From positions 124,001-188,000 of the forward strand of contig NZ_JAATVW010000003.1 in the NCBI RefSeq assembly GCF_011947225.1: a stretch of 64,000 nt of DNA, in the 5' to 3' direction. The DNA comes from Planosporangium flavigriseum. GTDB lineage: Bacteria > Actinomycetota > Actinomycetes > Mycobacteriales > Micromonosporaceae. The notes below the pieces were generated by a model that was given only the letters and a program-made list of their open reading frames with translations, did not search any database and was not told where the DNA came from. Position numbers and translations under genes: made by a program. Numbering within the stretch: the stretch's first letter is position 1; every line of letters begins with the position of its first letter. Positions 8,740-18,540 of the stretch are shown piece by piece.

Positions 8740-9396
8740 ATGAACAGCTTTCTCCACACGCTCACCGACAACGGCCCACTCTTCTGGGAAGGCTTCAAGA
8801 CCACGGTCGAGCTCTTCCTGATCGCCGCCGTCGGCAGCCTGGTACTGGGCACGCTGCTCGCCGGCGCCCGGGTCTCGCCGGTGCCAATCCTGCGGGCGGT
8901 GGGTACGGCCTACGTCCAGACCGTGCGCAACACCCCGCTGACCCTGCTGTTCGCGTTCCTGGTCTTCGCCGTCCCCAAGCTCGACATCCCCATCGACTAC
9001 TTTCCCAGCGCGTGCATCGCGTTGATCGCCTACACGTCGGCGTTCGTGTGCGAGGTGGTGCGCTCCGGCATCAACACGGTTGCGTCCGGCCAGGCCGAGG
9101 CCGCCCGCGCGCTTGGCATGACGTTCGGGCAGGTGCTCGGGCAGATCGTGCTCCCGCAGGCGTTCCGGTCCATCGTGCCGCCGTTGATGAGCGTCATGAT
9201 CGCCATGCTGAAGAACACCACGATCGCGGCAGGCTTCTCGGTGCTCGAGGCGGGCGCGATCCCGGCGTACATGGCTGAGCGGGGCGAGAACCAGTTCGCC
9301 ACCCTGATCTGGATCACCATCGGCTTCCTGGTGCTGATCGCCCCGCTGGTGGTGCTGCAGCACAGGATGGAGCGCAAGTGGGCGGTAACGCGATGA
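8740..9396 (+). CDS. gluC: Glutamate ABC transporter permease
   Basis: This 218-residue inner-membrane permease belongs to the HisM/GlnP-type family of polar amino acid importers. Several hydrophobic segments are visible. The ATPase-contacting EAA loop is seen as EAARALGMTFGQVLGQIVLPQAF. It pairs with GluD to form the translocation channel. A GAGG ribosome site lies six bases before the ATG. Its stop overlaps the gluD ATG (ATGA). Confidence 0.9.
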   Translation: MNSFLHTLTDNGPLFWEGFKTTVELFLIAAVGSLVLGTLLAGARVSPVPILRAVGTAYVQTVRNTPLTLLFAFLVFAVPKLDIPIDYFPSACIALIAYTSAFVCEVVRSGINTVASGQAEAARALGMTFGQVLGQIVLPQAFRSIVPPLMSVMIAMLKNTTIAAGFSVLEAGAIPAYMAERGENQFATLIWITIGFLVLIAPLVVLQHRMERKWAVTR

Positions 9397-10262
9397 GCAA
9401 CATCCTGTACGACCTGCCGGGACCACGGGCGCGCGCCCGCAACCTGGTCATCGGAGTGGTGACAGCAGTCGCCGTGGTCGCCGTGGCGGTCTACGTCGTC
9501 TCGCGTTTCATCGCCACCGACCAGTTCAGCACCCTACGGACGACCCAGTTCCAGTACACGGCCGTGCAGCAGGAACTGGCCAACGGCCTGCTCGCCACGC
9601 TGAAGGCCGCCGCGATCGCCACCGTGCTGGCGCTGGTCTTCGGCGCGGTGTTCGCCGCGGCACGGCTGAGCGACCACGCGGTGATCCGGGTACCGGCGGC
9701 GTGGATCGTCGAGCTGTTCCGCGCGATCCCGCTGCTCATCCTGATCTTCTTCTTCTACTATGTACCGCTGCAGTACAAGATGCACCTGCCCACGCTGTGG
9801 GCGCTGGTCTTCGGCCTCACCCTCTACAACGGCTCGGTGCTCGCCGAGATCTTCCGGGCCGGCATCCTGGCGGTGCCGCGCGGCCAGTCCGAGGCGGCGT
9901 ACGCGATCGGCCTGCGCAAGAGCCAGGTGATGACGTCCGTCCTGCTGCCGCAGGCAGTCCGGGCGATGCTGCCCGCGATCGTGAGCCAGCTCGTGGTGCT
10001 GCTCAAGGACACCGCGCTCGGGTTCATCATCACGTACCCCGAGCTGCTGTACGTCGCCAAGCAGATCGGCGGCCGGGGCTCCTTCGACTTCCCGTACGTC
10101 GTCTCGTACCTGGTCGTCGCGGCGATCTACATCGGGATCTGCGGCGCGCTGTCGGCGTTCGCGTACTGGCTACAGAAGCGGATGGGCCGCAGCCGGCGGA
10201 CCGCGGCGAAGCCGGTCCCGGTCGACCAGGGCAACGCCTCCACCGCCGGCGCGACCGTCTAG
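9393..10262 (+). CDS. gluD: Glutamate ABC transporter permease
   Basis: This is the second permease of the importer, 289 residues. It has an N-terminal membrane segment, a periplasmic stretch, further membrane segments, and the EAA loop SEAAYAIGLRKSQVMTSVLLP. The start is taken at 9393 because the ATG overlaps the gluC stop in an ATGA. An ATG at 9378 would add five residues. The hydrophilic C-terminal tail (about 25 residues, basic then acidic) lies beyond the last helix. It ends before a two-way terminator. Confidence 0.9.
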   Translation: MSNILYDLPGPRARARNLVIGVVTAVAVVAVAVYVVSRFIATDQFSTLRTTQFQYTAVQQELANGLLATLKAAAIATVLALVFGAVFAAARLSDHAVIRVPAAWIVELFRAIPLLILIFFFYYVPLQYKMHLPTLWALVFGLTLYNGSVLAEIFRAGILAVPRGQSEAAYAIGLRKSQVMTSVLLPQAVRAMLPAIVSQLVVLLKDTALGFIITYPELLYVAKQIGGRGSFDFPYVVSYLVVAAIYIGICGALSAFAYWLQKRMGRSRRTAAKPVPVDQGNASTAGATV

Positions 10263-10271
10263 CCCGTTCTA

Positions 10272-10326
10272 CGCGGTCTTGGACACTTGGCGGGCCTTAT
10301 AACCCCGCCGAGTGTCCAAGACCGCG
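10272..10326. terminator. Bidirectional hairpin between gluD and rny
   Basis: A long inverted repeat spans the gap between convergent gluD and rny. The outer 16 bases pair perfectly, then a GC-rich inner stem surrounds an AT-rich loop (ccttataa). Confidence 0.75.
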
Positions 10327-10333
10327 GAAGTTT

Positions 10334-12115
10334 CTACCGGGCGATCTCGGTGACCCGGGACTCGCGCACGACCGTCACCCGAATCTGACCGGGGTAGGTC
10401 AGCTCCTCCTCGATCTGCTTGGCCACATCGCGGGCCAGCACTGCGGCACCGATGTCGTCGACATCGTCCGGGCGGACCATCACCCGGATCTCCCGCCCGG
10501 CCTGCATGGCGAAGACCTTCTCCACGCCGGCCTTGCCACCGGCGATCTCCTCGATGCGCTCCAGGCGCTTCACGTAAGCTTCGAGGCTCTCGCGCCGCGC
10601 GCCGGGCCGCCCACCGGAGCAGGCATCCGAGGCCTGCGTCAGGACCGCCTCGATGGTCTGCGGGAGCACCTCGTTGTGGTGGGCCTCGATCGCGTGGACG
10701 ACGTCGTCGGACTCCCCGTACTTGCGCGCCAGGTCCGCTCCGATCAGCGCGTGACTGCCCTCGACCTCGTGGGTGAGCGCCTTGCCGATGTCGTGCAGGA
10801 ACGCACCGCGCTTGATCAGGGCAGGCTCCAGGCCGAGCTCCGCGGCCATGATGCCGGCTATGTGCGCGGTCTCCACCAGGTGCTTGAGCACGTTCTGGCC
10901 GTAGCTGGTCCGGTAGCGCAACCGGCCGAGCAGCTTCACCAGCTCCGGGTGCAGGTCGGTGATGCCCACCTCGACCAGCGCGTCCTCGGCGGCCCGCTGA
11001 CACAGCCGCTCGACCTCGTGTTTGGCGAGGTCGAACACCTCCTCGATGCGGTGCGGGTGGATCCGGCCGTCGAGGACGAGCTTCTCCAGCGTCAGTCGGC
11101 CGATCTCCCGCCGTACCGGGTCGAAGCAGGACAGCAGCACCGCCTCCGGCGTGTCATCGATGATCAGGTTGACCCCGGTCACCGACTCGAACGCGCGGAT
11201 GTTGCGGCCTTCCCGGCCGATGATCCGGCCCTTCATCTCGTCGCTGGGCAGGTGGAGCACGCTGACGACACTCTCGGCGGTCTGCTCGCTCGCGACCCGC
11301 TGTATGGCGTCCACGACGATGTGACGGGCCCGCTGCTCGGCGGTGGACCGCGCGTCGTGCTCGATGTCGCGTACCAGCAGCGCAGCCTCGCGCTTGGCCT
11401 GCCCCTCGATGGCCTCGATGAGTTCGGCTCGGGCGGCGTCGGCGGTCAGGCCGGCGATTCGCTCCAGCTCGCGCCGGCGGTGCTCCTCGACCTCCACCAG
11501 GACGGCTTCCCGCTCGACCAGCGCAGTCTCGCGGTCGGACAGGTCGGCCTCGGTGGTGGTGATCCGGCGATCCCGTTCGGCCAGCCGTTCGGCCTCCTCC
11601 GCGAGGAGGCGCTCCCGCTCGTCGAGGCGCCGTTGGCGCCGCTCGGCGTCCTGCGTCTGCTCCTTCGCGGCGGCGGTGAGCTGCGCGACCTCGCGCTCTC
11701 CGGCGCGGCGCGCCGCCACCCGCGCCTGCTCGGCATCGTGCTCGGCCTGCCGGTGCGCCCGGTCGAGCACGGCTTCGGCCTCCGCCCGCGCGGCGTCGAG
11801 AATCCGACGGGCATCTGCCCGGGCCGCGCTCGCCTCCGCCTTCGCCGCCGCGGCTTCGGTACGCGCAGCAGCGGCCGCCGCCCGCGCCTCGTCGACCGCC
11901 CGCGCCGCCTCTTCCGCGGCGCTGCGCAGCGACGTCAGCGAGTTCTCGTGCCGGTCCTTCTCCGCCAGGTAGGCGGCGTTTGCCTCGCCGTTTTCCGCTG
12001 CCTTCGGCGCTTCCTGGAGCCGGCGCATGACCTTCAGGCCGACGACGACGAGGATCGCCAGGAGGACGGCTACGACCGCGACAACCAACACAAGCAGGAT
12101 CTCTGCCGGTTGCAT
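10334..12115 (-). CDS. rny: Ribonuclease Y
   Basis: RNase Y is a membrane-anchored endoribonuclease that starts mRNA decay. The N terminus is a single membrane helix (about residues 5-28). A long Ala/Glu/Arg-rich coiled coil follows to about residue 280. Next comes a KH RNA-binding domain (MKGRIIGREGRNIRAFE) and an HD domain with the metal site HDIGKALTHEVEGSH. The protein ends in the conserved IRVTVVRESR region. The 593 residues are longer than the Bacillus enzyme because of the coiled coil. A strong ribosome site (GAGGGGAGG) precedes the ATG. Ribonuclease J is also encoded in the window, so both decay enzymes coexist. Confidence 0.93.
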   Translation of the reverse strand: MQPAEILLVLVVAVVAVLLAILVVVGLKVMRRLQEAPKAAENGEANAAYLAEKDRHENSLTSLRSAAEEAARAVDEARAAAAAARTEAAAAKAEASAARADARRILDAARAEAEAVLDRAHRQAEHDAEQARVAARRAGEREVAQLTAAAKEQTQDAERRQRRLDERERLLAEEAERLAERDRRITTTEADLSDRETALVEREAVLVEVEEHRRRELERIAGLTADAARAELIEAIEGQAKREAALLVRDIEHDARSTAEQRARHIVVDAIQRVASEQTAESVVSVLHLPSDEMKGRIIGREGRNIRAFESVTGVNLIIDDTPEAVLLSCFDPVRREIGRLTLEKLVLDGRIHPHRIEEVFDLAKHEVERLCQRAAEDALVEVGITDLHPELVKLLGRLRYRTSYGQNVLKHLVETAHIAGIMAAELGLEPALIKRGAFLHDIGKALTHEVEGSHALIGADLARKYGESDDVVHAIEAHHNEVLPQTIEAVLTQASDACSGGRPGARRESLEAYVKRLERIEEIAGGKAGVEKVFAMQAGREIRVMVRPDDVDDIGAAVLARDVAKQIEEELTYPGQIRVTVVRESRVTEIAR

Positions 12116-12599
12116 GGCCTCCCCTCCCCGTCGGCGCCGATCGATCAGCGCGCCGTATACCGGTTTAGGAGATGCCCGAGTCCGCGGTGGGCCTCGTAAG
12201 GTCCGTCCCGCGGCGCCTGGCGGGCATCGCGAGCGGTATATGTGTTGGCAGGCGTCGGCGCGACCAGGCCGAACCCGCCATATCTACCCATATGCATAGC
12301 AAAACGTTGCTGATCTGTAATCAGATCTATGTTGTGCGGTTGAACCCGCGGTGGTGGGCGCTCTCCTCCAGTAAGGCGAAGGCTAGGTCGTAGAGGGCGC
12401 TTCGGTCAAGGAGTCATGATCAGACTCGGAGCGGGACGTACCGTGCACGTGACCGTCTGACGACCGAGTGTCCTGGTCGCGAGCGATTGAAGGTCGGCCG
12501 GCCGCCCAAAAATCAGTGCCTATCAGCGCATTTATAGCGGCCGATGCAACGGGCGCCGGGATCGGAGTGTGACGAGCCACTCGGCGGCCTCGGCAGCCC
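12116..12599. other. Intergenic region between rny and recX without a recognised gene
   Basis: These 484 bases hold no coding frame that I can support. There is an AT-richer patch at about 12235-12335 with a small palindrome (gatct-gtaatc-agatc, about 12312-12327), and an imperfect GC-rich hairpin at about 12358-12400. An AAGGAG followed by ATG at 12416 opens a 14-codon frame of no recognisable kind. The rny promoter should lie here, because rny is transcribed leftwards from 12115. The recX end at 12600 has no obvious terminator. Confidence 0.4.
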
Positions 12600-13253
12600 T
12601 CACTGCTCCGGCTCGGCTGCCTCGGCCAGCGCGTCGGGATCGATGCCGTCGGCGAACTCCGCACTCTCCGCCTCCGCGGCGAGCGCGTCCTTCACCACCC
12701 GGATCGCCAGCCCGGCCGGGTAACCCTTGCGCGCCAGCATGCCGACCAGCCGCCGGAACGCCGCATCCGGGGCGGCGTTTCGCTCGACCCGCATGCGCCG
12801 CGCCACCAGGGCCCGGGCAGTCTCCTCCTCCGTCTGGGGATCCAGCTCGTCAAGGGCTTCGTCGACCGCTTCCGCGTCGACCCCCTTACGGCGGAGTTCA
12901 CCGGCGAGGGCCCGGCGGGCGAGCCCCTTGCCGTGGTGGCGACTGGTCACCCAGGCACGGGCAAAGGCCTCGTCGTTGATGATGCCGACCTCGTCATAGC
13001 GGTCGAGCACCTGGTCGACGACGTCCTCGGCGATGCCACGGCGGTGCAACGCCGTAGCCAACTCCGCCCGGGTACGTGGTCGGACAGCGAGTTGGCGCAG
13101 ACAGATCTCCCGCGCCAACTCCGCCGGGTCTCGGGTGGGATCGGCGGCCGGAGCACCCCGGCCGCCGCGAGTAGACCTTGCGGTCGGGGAGTCCCCCTGA
13201 GACGGGTCAGTGGGACCCCCGCCGCGTCGGTAACGACGACCTGCCACGGTCAA
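12600..13253 (-). CDS. recX: Regulatory protein RecX
   Basis: RecX binds RecA filaments and limits recombinase activity. This 217-residue protein has a Gly/Arg-rich, poorly conserved first 40 residues, then the three-helix repeats of RecX (LAREICLRQLAVRPRTRAEL, DEVGIINDEAFARAWV, LARKGYPAGLAIRVVKDAL). It begins eight bases after the recA stop on the same strand, so it is co-transcribed with recA. The start is either TTG at 13253 or GTG at 13247; the sequence does not decide between them. Confidence 0.92.
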   Translation of the reverse strand: MTVAGRRYRRGGGPTDPSQGDSPTARSTRGGRGAPAADPTRDPAELAREICLRQLAVRPRTRAELATALHRRGIAEDVVDQVLDRYDEVGIINDEAFARAWVTSRHHGKGLARRALAGELRRKGVDAEAVDEALDELDPQTEEETARALVARRMRVERNAAPDAAFRRLVGMLARKGYPAGLAIRVVKDALAAEAESAEFADGIDPDALAEAAEPEQ

Positions 13254-13260
13254 CCGATAC

Positions 13261-14310
<1,050 letters not shown>

Positions 14311-14455
14311 GTTTGTCACCCCTATGTTGGCCGTCTTCGCGGATGTGGTCGGTCGCTTCGTCACTCCGAACACGCTAGGCCCTGGGTCTGACAAAAACGC
14401 GCCGGCAGGCCGTAGCTGTGGATAGAGCGTCCGCTGTACCGCTGTGGACAATACC

Positions 14456-14469
14456 CGTACAAGTGTTCG
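14456..14469 (-). promoter_or_regulatory. Candidate LexA (SOS) box upstream of recA
   Basis: On the recA strand this reads CGAAC-N4-GTACG. It matches the actinobacterial LexA consensus CGAAC-N4-GTTCG at nine of ten positions and lies about 150 bases before the recA start. The remainder of the 329-base gap to the DUF3046 gene (14311-14639) shows no coding frame. Confidence 0.5.
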
Positions 14470-14639
14470 AGACAAGGGGCGACACCCCACCGGCCCCGCT
14501 CAGGAGGGTGGATATTTTTTGACTTACGGCACAAACAGGAGAAATCGGGACGGAACACAGGTGCCGCGCCCGGCGGGAGGGAGCAGTGCGGGGCGACGCA
14601 CATCACGATCCGGTGCCCACGTACGCGCCCCCACCACGA

Positions 14640-14840
14640 TCAGCGGAGCTTCGGCGGCACCCGGTCGGGATAGGCGGCCACCACGGCCCGCCAGACCCTG
14701 ACGGTCTGCTCACCGGCGGCCAGCGCCTGCTCGATCGTGCGGCCATTCAACTGCGAAAGGACTTGATCGTGGGCGACACTCCTCGCGTACCCAGGCCCGA
14801 AAACTTGGTCGAGCCGATCCCAGAAGTCCGTCAGCCGCAC
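14640..14840 (-). CDS. DUF3046 domain-containing protein
   Basis: This 66-residue soluble protein begins MRLTDFWDRLDQVFGPGYA and contains RTIEQALAAGEQTVRVWRAV, the hallmark sequence of DUF3046. It is a small actinobacterial family commonly found next to recA. Its function is unknown. It starts with GTG at 14840, three bases after the MFS gene stop, so it is the last gene of the operon acyl-CoA dehydrogenase, MFS transporter, DUF3046. Confidence 0.88.
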   Translation of the reverse strand: MRLTDFWDRLDQVFGPGYARSVAHDQVLSQLNGRTIEQALAAGEQTVRVWRAVVAAYPDRVPPKLR

Positions 14841-14843
14841 CCT

Positions 14844-16091
14844 CTAGCTCCCTTCCGACATCACCAAGGCCGGCGCCGGCCGGCTTGCCAGGGCGACCAG
14901 CGGCACCGTAGCGATCGCCGCCAGCAGAGCCAGGGTCGGGTATCCCCACCACTGCACGACCAGCCCGGAAAGCGCACCGGCCGCCGCCCCGCACAAGCCC
15001 ATGATGAGGTCGGACAGGCCCTGCACCGCTGGTCGGACCACCGTACCCACCGACTCGGAAAGTAACGTCGATCCGGCGACCATGGTGCCCGACCAGCCCA
15101 GCCCCAACAGCGCCAGCCCCACCGAGAGCCGCACCGTGTGGTGCCCGGCGGTCCCCGCCACCGCGCACGCCAGGAGCAGGGTGGCCACGCCGCCGAGGAT
15201 CACCGGACGCCGCCCCAGCCGATCGGTCAGCCAACCGACGAGCGGTGACAGCGCGTACATGCCGGCGATGTGCAGACTCAGCACGCCCCCGACCACCCGC
15301 AGCACGTCACCGTGCAGGTACTCGCCGATGTGCACCGGAGTCATCGACATGACGCCGACCATGACGAGGTGCCCGACGGCCACCGCCGAGATACCCAACC
15401 GTGCCGCCGGGTCCGCGCGGACCGCACGCACCGCTTCCCGCAGGCCGGCCGAGGGTACGACCTCAGCCCGCTCCCCCACCCCACGCGCGACGAGCAGCGG
15501 GTCGGGCCTGAGCGCGACGGTGATCGCGAGCGCGACGACGCCGAACGCGACGGCGCTGACCAGGAACGGGCCGGCGTACTCGGGCAGACCGATGCGGTGG
15601 GCGTACCGGTCGGCGAGCGGGGCAAGGTTGGGGCCGGCCACCGAGCCGGCGGTGGTGGCCCATACGACCAGCGACAACTGCCGACCGCGACGCGCGGTCT
15701 CGGCGAGGTCGACGGCGGCGTAGCGGGCCTGGAGGTTGGCGGCGGTACCACCGCCGAACAGGGCCATCCCGGCGAACAGCAGCGCCACCGAACCGGCCAT
15801 CGCGGCGGCCACCACGACGAGCGCCCCGCACACGCCACAGGCGTACGCGAAGATCAGGCCCGGCCGGCGGCCCCGTAGACGGATCAGCCAGGTGGCCGGG
15901 ATCGCGAGGAGCGCGCCACCGACGACGGAGGCGCTGGAGGCGAGGCCGGACACCCAGGTGCCGGCCATCCGAGCGGCGAGCAGCGCCCCGACGGCGATCC
16001 CGATCGCCACCCCGATGCCACCGACCATCTGGGTCACGAACAGCAGGGAAACCGTGCGCCGCTGTACCGCGGGAATGTCCACTGTGCTCAC
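14844..16091 (-). CDS. MFS transporter
   Basis: This is a 415-residue inner-membrane protein with about twelve hydrophobic segments. It has the major-facilitator loop signature in its second half (WLTDRLGRRPVILGG) and a related RLRGRRPGL loop in the first half. The substrate is unknown; the family includes many drug and metabolite exporters. The GTG at 16091 overlaps the stop of the acyl-CoA dehydrogenase gene as GTGA, fixing the start and suggesting translational coupling. A longer frame to 16268 is only antisense-style overlap of the neighbour. Confidence 0.87.
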   Translation of the reverse strand: MSTVDIPAVQRRTVSLLFVTQMVGGIGVAIGIAVGALLAARMAGTWVSGLASSASVVGGALLAIPATWLIRLRGRRPGLIFAYACGVCGALVVVAAAMAGSVALLFAGMALFGGGTAANLQARYAAVDLAETARRGRQLSLVVWATTAGSVAGPNLAPLADRYAHRIGLPEYAGPFLVSAVAFGVVALAITVALRPDPLLVARGVGERAEVVPSAGLREAVRAVRADPAARLGISAVAVGHLVMVGVMSMTPVHIGEYLHGDVLRVVGGVLSLHIAGMYALSPLVGWLTDRLGRRPVILGGVATLLLACAVAGTAGHHTVRLSVGLALLGLGWSGTMVAGSTLLSESVGTVVRPAVQGLSDLIMGLCGAAAGALSGLVVQWWGYPTLALLAAIATVPLVALASRPAPALVMSEGS

Positions 16092-17230
16092 AGGCCCAGC
16101 GACCGTCCGATGATCTCCTTCATGATCTCGGTGGTGCCGCCGTAGATCGTCTGGACCCGACTGTCCAACCACGCCTTGGCGATCGGGTACTCGCGCATGT
16201 AGCCGTACCCACCGTGAAGTTGCACACAGCGATCGGCGACCTTGTTCTGCAGCTCGGTCGTCCACCACTTGCCCTTGGCCGCGTCGACCGCGGTGAGCCG
16301 GCCGGCGTTGAACTCGGCGACGCAGTGGTTGAGGAACGTACGCGCGATCGTCACCTCGGTGTCCAACTCGGCCAGCAGGAACCGGTTGTGCTGGAAGGTG
16401 CCAACCGGCTGGCCGAACGCCTGCCGCTCGGTCACGTAGGCCAGGGTCAGCGCGAGCATCCGCTCCGCCGCGGCCACCGCGGAGACCGCGATGCTGAGGC
16501 GCTCCCGGGGCAGGTTGCCCATGAGGTGGTAGAAGCCCTTGTTCTCGCCGCCGATGAGGTTGTCGGCCGGCACCCGGCAGTCATCGAAGAACAGTTCGGC
16601 GGTGTCGTTGCCCTTCAGGCCCACCTTGTCCAACCGCCGACCACGCGTGAATCCTGGCGCGCCCCGCTCCACAGCGATCAGGCTCACGCCGTGCGCGCCC
16701 CGCGCCGGATCGGTCTTCGCGACGACGATGACGAGGTCGGCGTGCTCGCCGTTGGTGATGAACGTCTTCTGACCGTTGATGACGTACTCGTCCCCGTCAC
16801 GCACCGCCGTGGTGCGCACGCCCGCGAGGTCGGAGCCGGCGCCCGGCTCGGTCATCGCGATCGCCGTGATCAGCTCACCGGAGCAGAAGCCGGGCAGCCA
16901 GCGCTTGCGCTGCTCCGGTGTGGTCAGCTCGGTCAGGTAGGGCGCGACGACGTCGTTGTGGAGCCCGAACCCGAGGCCGGTGAGGCCGGCGCCGACCATC
17001 TCCTCGTCCAGCACCGCGTTGTACCGGAAGTCGCGCTGGCCACCCCCGCCGTACTCCGGGTCGACGTCCATGCCGAGCAGCCCGGCCGCCCCGGCCTTGC
17101 GCCAGACCTCGCGGTCGACGATGCCGGCCCGCTCCCACTCGTCGTGGTACGGCGCGGCCTCACGGGCCAGGAACTGCCGGCACAACTGCCGGAACTCGTC
17201 GTGGTCGGCTTCGTACAGGTGCTGGTCCAA
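16088..17230 (-). CDS. Acyl-CoA dehydrogenase
   Basis: This 380-residue flavoprotein oxidises acyl-CoA thioesters. Family motifs are seen: AMTEPGAGSDLAGVRTTA (flavin/substrate region), LGFGLHNDVV, and the C-terminal LHGGYGYMREYPIAKAWLD with QTIYGGTTEIMKEII. The catalytic Glu is probably in that last block, as in the short/medium-chain branch. The chain-length preference is not evident. The start appears to be a TTG at 17230 with GGAG nine bases upstream. It is first in an operon with the MFS and DUF3046 genes. Confidence 0.9.
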   Translation of the reverse strand: MDQHLYEADHDEFRQLCRQFLAREAAPYHDEWERAGIVDREVWRKAGAAGLLGMDVDPEYGGGGQRDFRYNAVLDEEMVGAGLTGLGFGLHNDVVAPYLTELTTPEQRKRWLPGFCSGELITAIAMTEPGAGSDLAGVRTTAVRDGDEYVINGQKTFITNGEHADLVIVVAKTDPARGAHGVSLIAVERGAPGFTRGRRLDKVGLKGNDTAELFFDDCRVPADNLIGGENKGFYHLMGNLPRERLSIAVSAVAAAERMLALTLAYVTERQAFGQPVGTFQHNRFLLAELDTEVTIARTFLNHCVAEFNAGRLTAVDAAKGKWWTTELQNKVADRCVQLHGGYGYMREYPIAKAWLDSRVQTIYGGTTEIMKEIIGRSLGL

Positions 17231-17275
17231 GCGTTCGCTCCGGTGGGGACGGTGCCGGCGGGGGTTTCGCGAGGG

Positions 17276-18043
17276 TCAGGCGCCGAGGGTGCCGTACAGG
17301 CGGTCGGGCGCCTCGACGACCTCGGACGGTGCCGGCCTGGTCGCCGTCACCCTGGTGCCAAAGTCGGAGAACGTCGTGTGCGCGGTGACCTCACTGCCGT
17401 TGATCTTCATGGTCATATCCATGGTGGACAACCGGCCCTCGTTGTCCAGGGTTACGTCGAAGGGAACCGCCTTCGCCGAATCACCCATCAGTGACAGTCG
17501 CTTGGCGTTGGCCGCCGTGGCAGGAGCCTTCGTCAGGTCGAGGGTCCCCTTGTAGTGCCGGTCACCGACCTTCTGCACCGACGTGGCCGTCTTGAGCGTG
17601 TGGTAACCGCCGGTCGGGTCAGTCGGATCCTGCACGCCCAACTTGTCGGGCGAGACCTTCGACGGGTCGAGATGCACCCACTTGTCGCCACCGCCGAGAG
17701 CATCGGCGCCCGGCATGCCGGGCGGGAACTTCAGGTACATCTGCCCGTCGACCATCAGGAGCCTCATCGACGCCGCCATCTCCACCGTGGCCGTCTTGGT
17801 CACCGGGTCGGCGGCGCCGTCGACGGTGACGCCGGCGGTCGTCGCCGAGAACTTGAAGCTGGTGGTCCGCAGCTTCTCGGCCGCCGCGACCACCTCATCC
17901 GCGGCGCGCGTCGCCTTCGCCGTGGCCGAAGCGCCGGCCGAGCCCGATGCCGTTGGGCTCGCCGTGTCGTTGGCCTTGCAGCCGGCGGCCAGCAGAGCGC
18001 ATCCGGCGAGTGCGAGCGCCGCGATCCACGTCCGGTTCCTCAT
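17276..18043 (-). CDS. LppX/LprAFG-like lipoprotein
   Basis: This is a 255-residue secreted lipoprotein. The signal peptide ends in the lipobox LLAAGC (Cys at about residue 22), followed by a Ser/Ala/Thr-rich linker. The mature part has the alternating pattern of a LolA/LppX-type half-barrel (AAEKLRTTSFKFSATTAG, GQMYLKFPPG, KWVHLDPSKV). Relatives in mycobacteria carry lipids across the envelope or affect surface lipoglycans; the ligand here is unknown. It is transcribed as a single gene between the acyl-CoA dehydrogenase gene and the broken udgX. Confidence 0.8.
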   Translation of the reverse strand: MRNRTWIAALALAGCALLAAGCKANDTASPTASGSAGASATAKATRAADEVVAAAEKLRTTSFKFSATTAGVTVDGAADPVTKTATVEMAASMRLLMVDGQMYLKFPPGMPGADALGGGDKWVHLDPSKVSPDKLGVQDPTDPTGGYHTLKTATSVQKVGDRHYKGTLDLTKAPATAANAKRLSLMGDSAKAVPFDVTLDNEGRLSTMDMTMKINGSEVTAHTTFSDFGTRVTATRPAPSEVVEAPDRLYGTLGA

Positions 18044-18076
18044 CGACCCTCCCCGAATCGTGTAGGAACCGGCATG

Positions 18077-18469
18077 CTATCGCCCGGATGCCAACTGCTC
18101 GGTAACAACCCGCAGGTCATCCACGAGGCCCCGGTAGGCCGCTTCGCGGTCGTCCGCGCGCAGCACCGCCGACGGGTGGATGGTCGCCAGCACGAACGCG
18201 TCGTCGTGCGCCTCGCCGGTGAAGTCCTCCGGGCGGTACGCGGACTCAGGCCACGGCAGCGGGATCCCGCGCTGCTTGGTCACCCGGAAGGACGGGCCGA
18301 GCAGCGCCTTCGCCGCCACCGCGCCGAGGGCGACCACGGCGTGCGGATGCAGCACTTCGAACTCAGCCACCAGCCAGGGCCGGCACGCGACGATCTCGGT
18401 CCGGTTGGGACTCTCATGGATGCGGCGCTTGCCCGGCGCCGCCGGCTTGTGTTTGAAGTGCTTGACCGC
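18077..18469 (-). pseudogene. udgX: UdgX-type uracil-DNA glycosylase, C-terminal piece of a gene split by a mobile element
   Basis: This is the 3' part of a uracil-DNA glycosylase gene whose 5' part lies at 25852-26142. It encodes AVKHFKHKPAAPGKRRIH and ends with ATIHPSAVLR and VDDLRVV. KRRIH is the signature of UdgX, whose His forms a covalent bond to the DNA sugar after uracil removal (known from the Mycobacterium smegmatis enzyme). Joined at the shared GCGGTC codons, the two pieces give one uninterrupted protein of 225 residues with His at position 113. As it stands the C-terminal piece has no native start; an element-derived frame opens at 18481. Confidence 0.9.
18464..18469. repeat. Left 6-bp core direct repeat (gaccgc)
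   Basis: The hexamer gaccgc appears directly outside both ends of the mobile element (here and at 25852-25857). On the udgX strand it is GCG GTC, the Ala-Val codons at the break. One copy belongs to the original gene. Confidence 0.8.
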
Positions 18470-18482
18470 TTCTCTGGACACT

Positions 18483-18540
18483 GTTGATGTTGCCGGTTAG
18501 CCTGGCAGCGATGATCAACGATCTCGCCAGCAACGGGTGG
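18483..18540 (+). repeat. Left terminal inverted repeat (58 bp)
   Basis: It matches the reverse complement of 25779-25836 at 52 of 58 positions, with the first 24 bases identical. It starts 13 bases inside the left boundary and runs over the start codon of the first recombinase gene, so it also encodes that protein's N terminus. Confidence 0.85.

Noticed and set aside
9701-12199. Very long plus-strand frame across gluD and rny
   Set aside because: It is an antisense artefact of GC-rich codon use; the minus-strand RNase Y and plus-strand gluD have clear domains.
12416-12460. 14-codon frame with AAGGAG as a real gene
   Set aside because: It is too short, the ribosome site is only two bases from the ATG, and nothing follows that it could lead.
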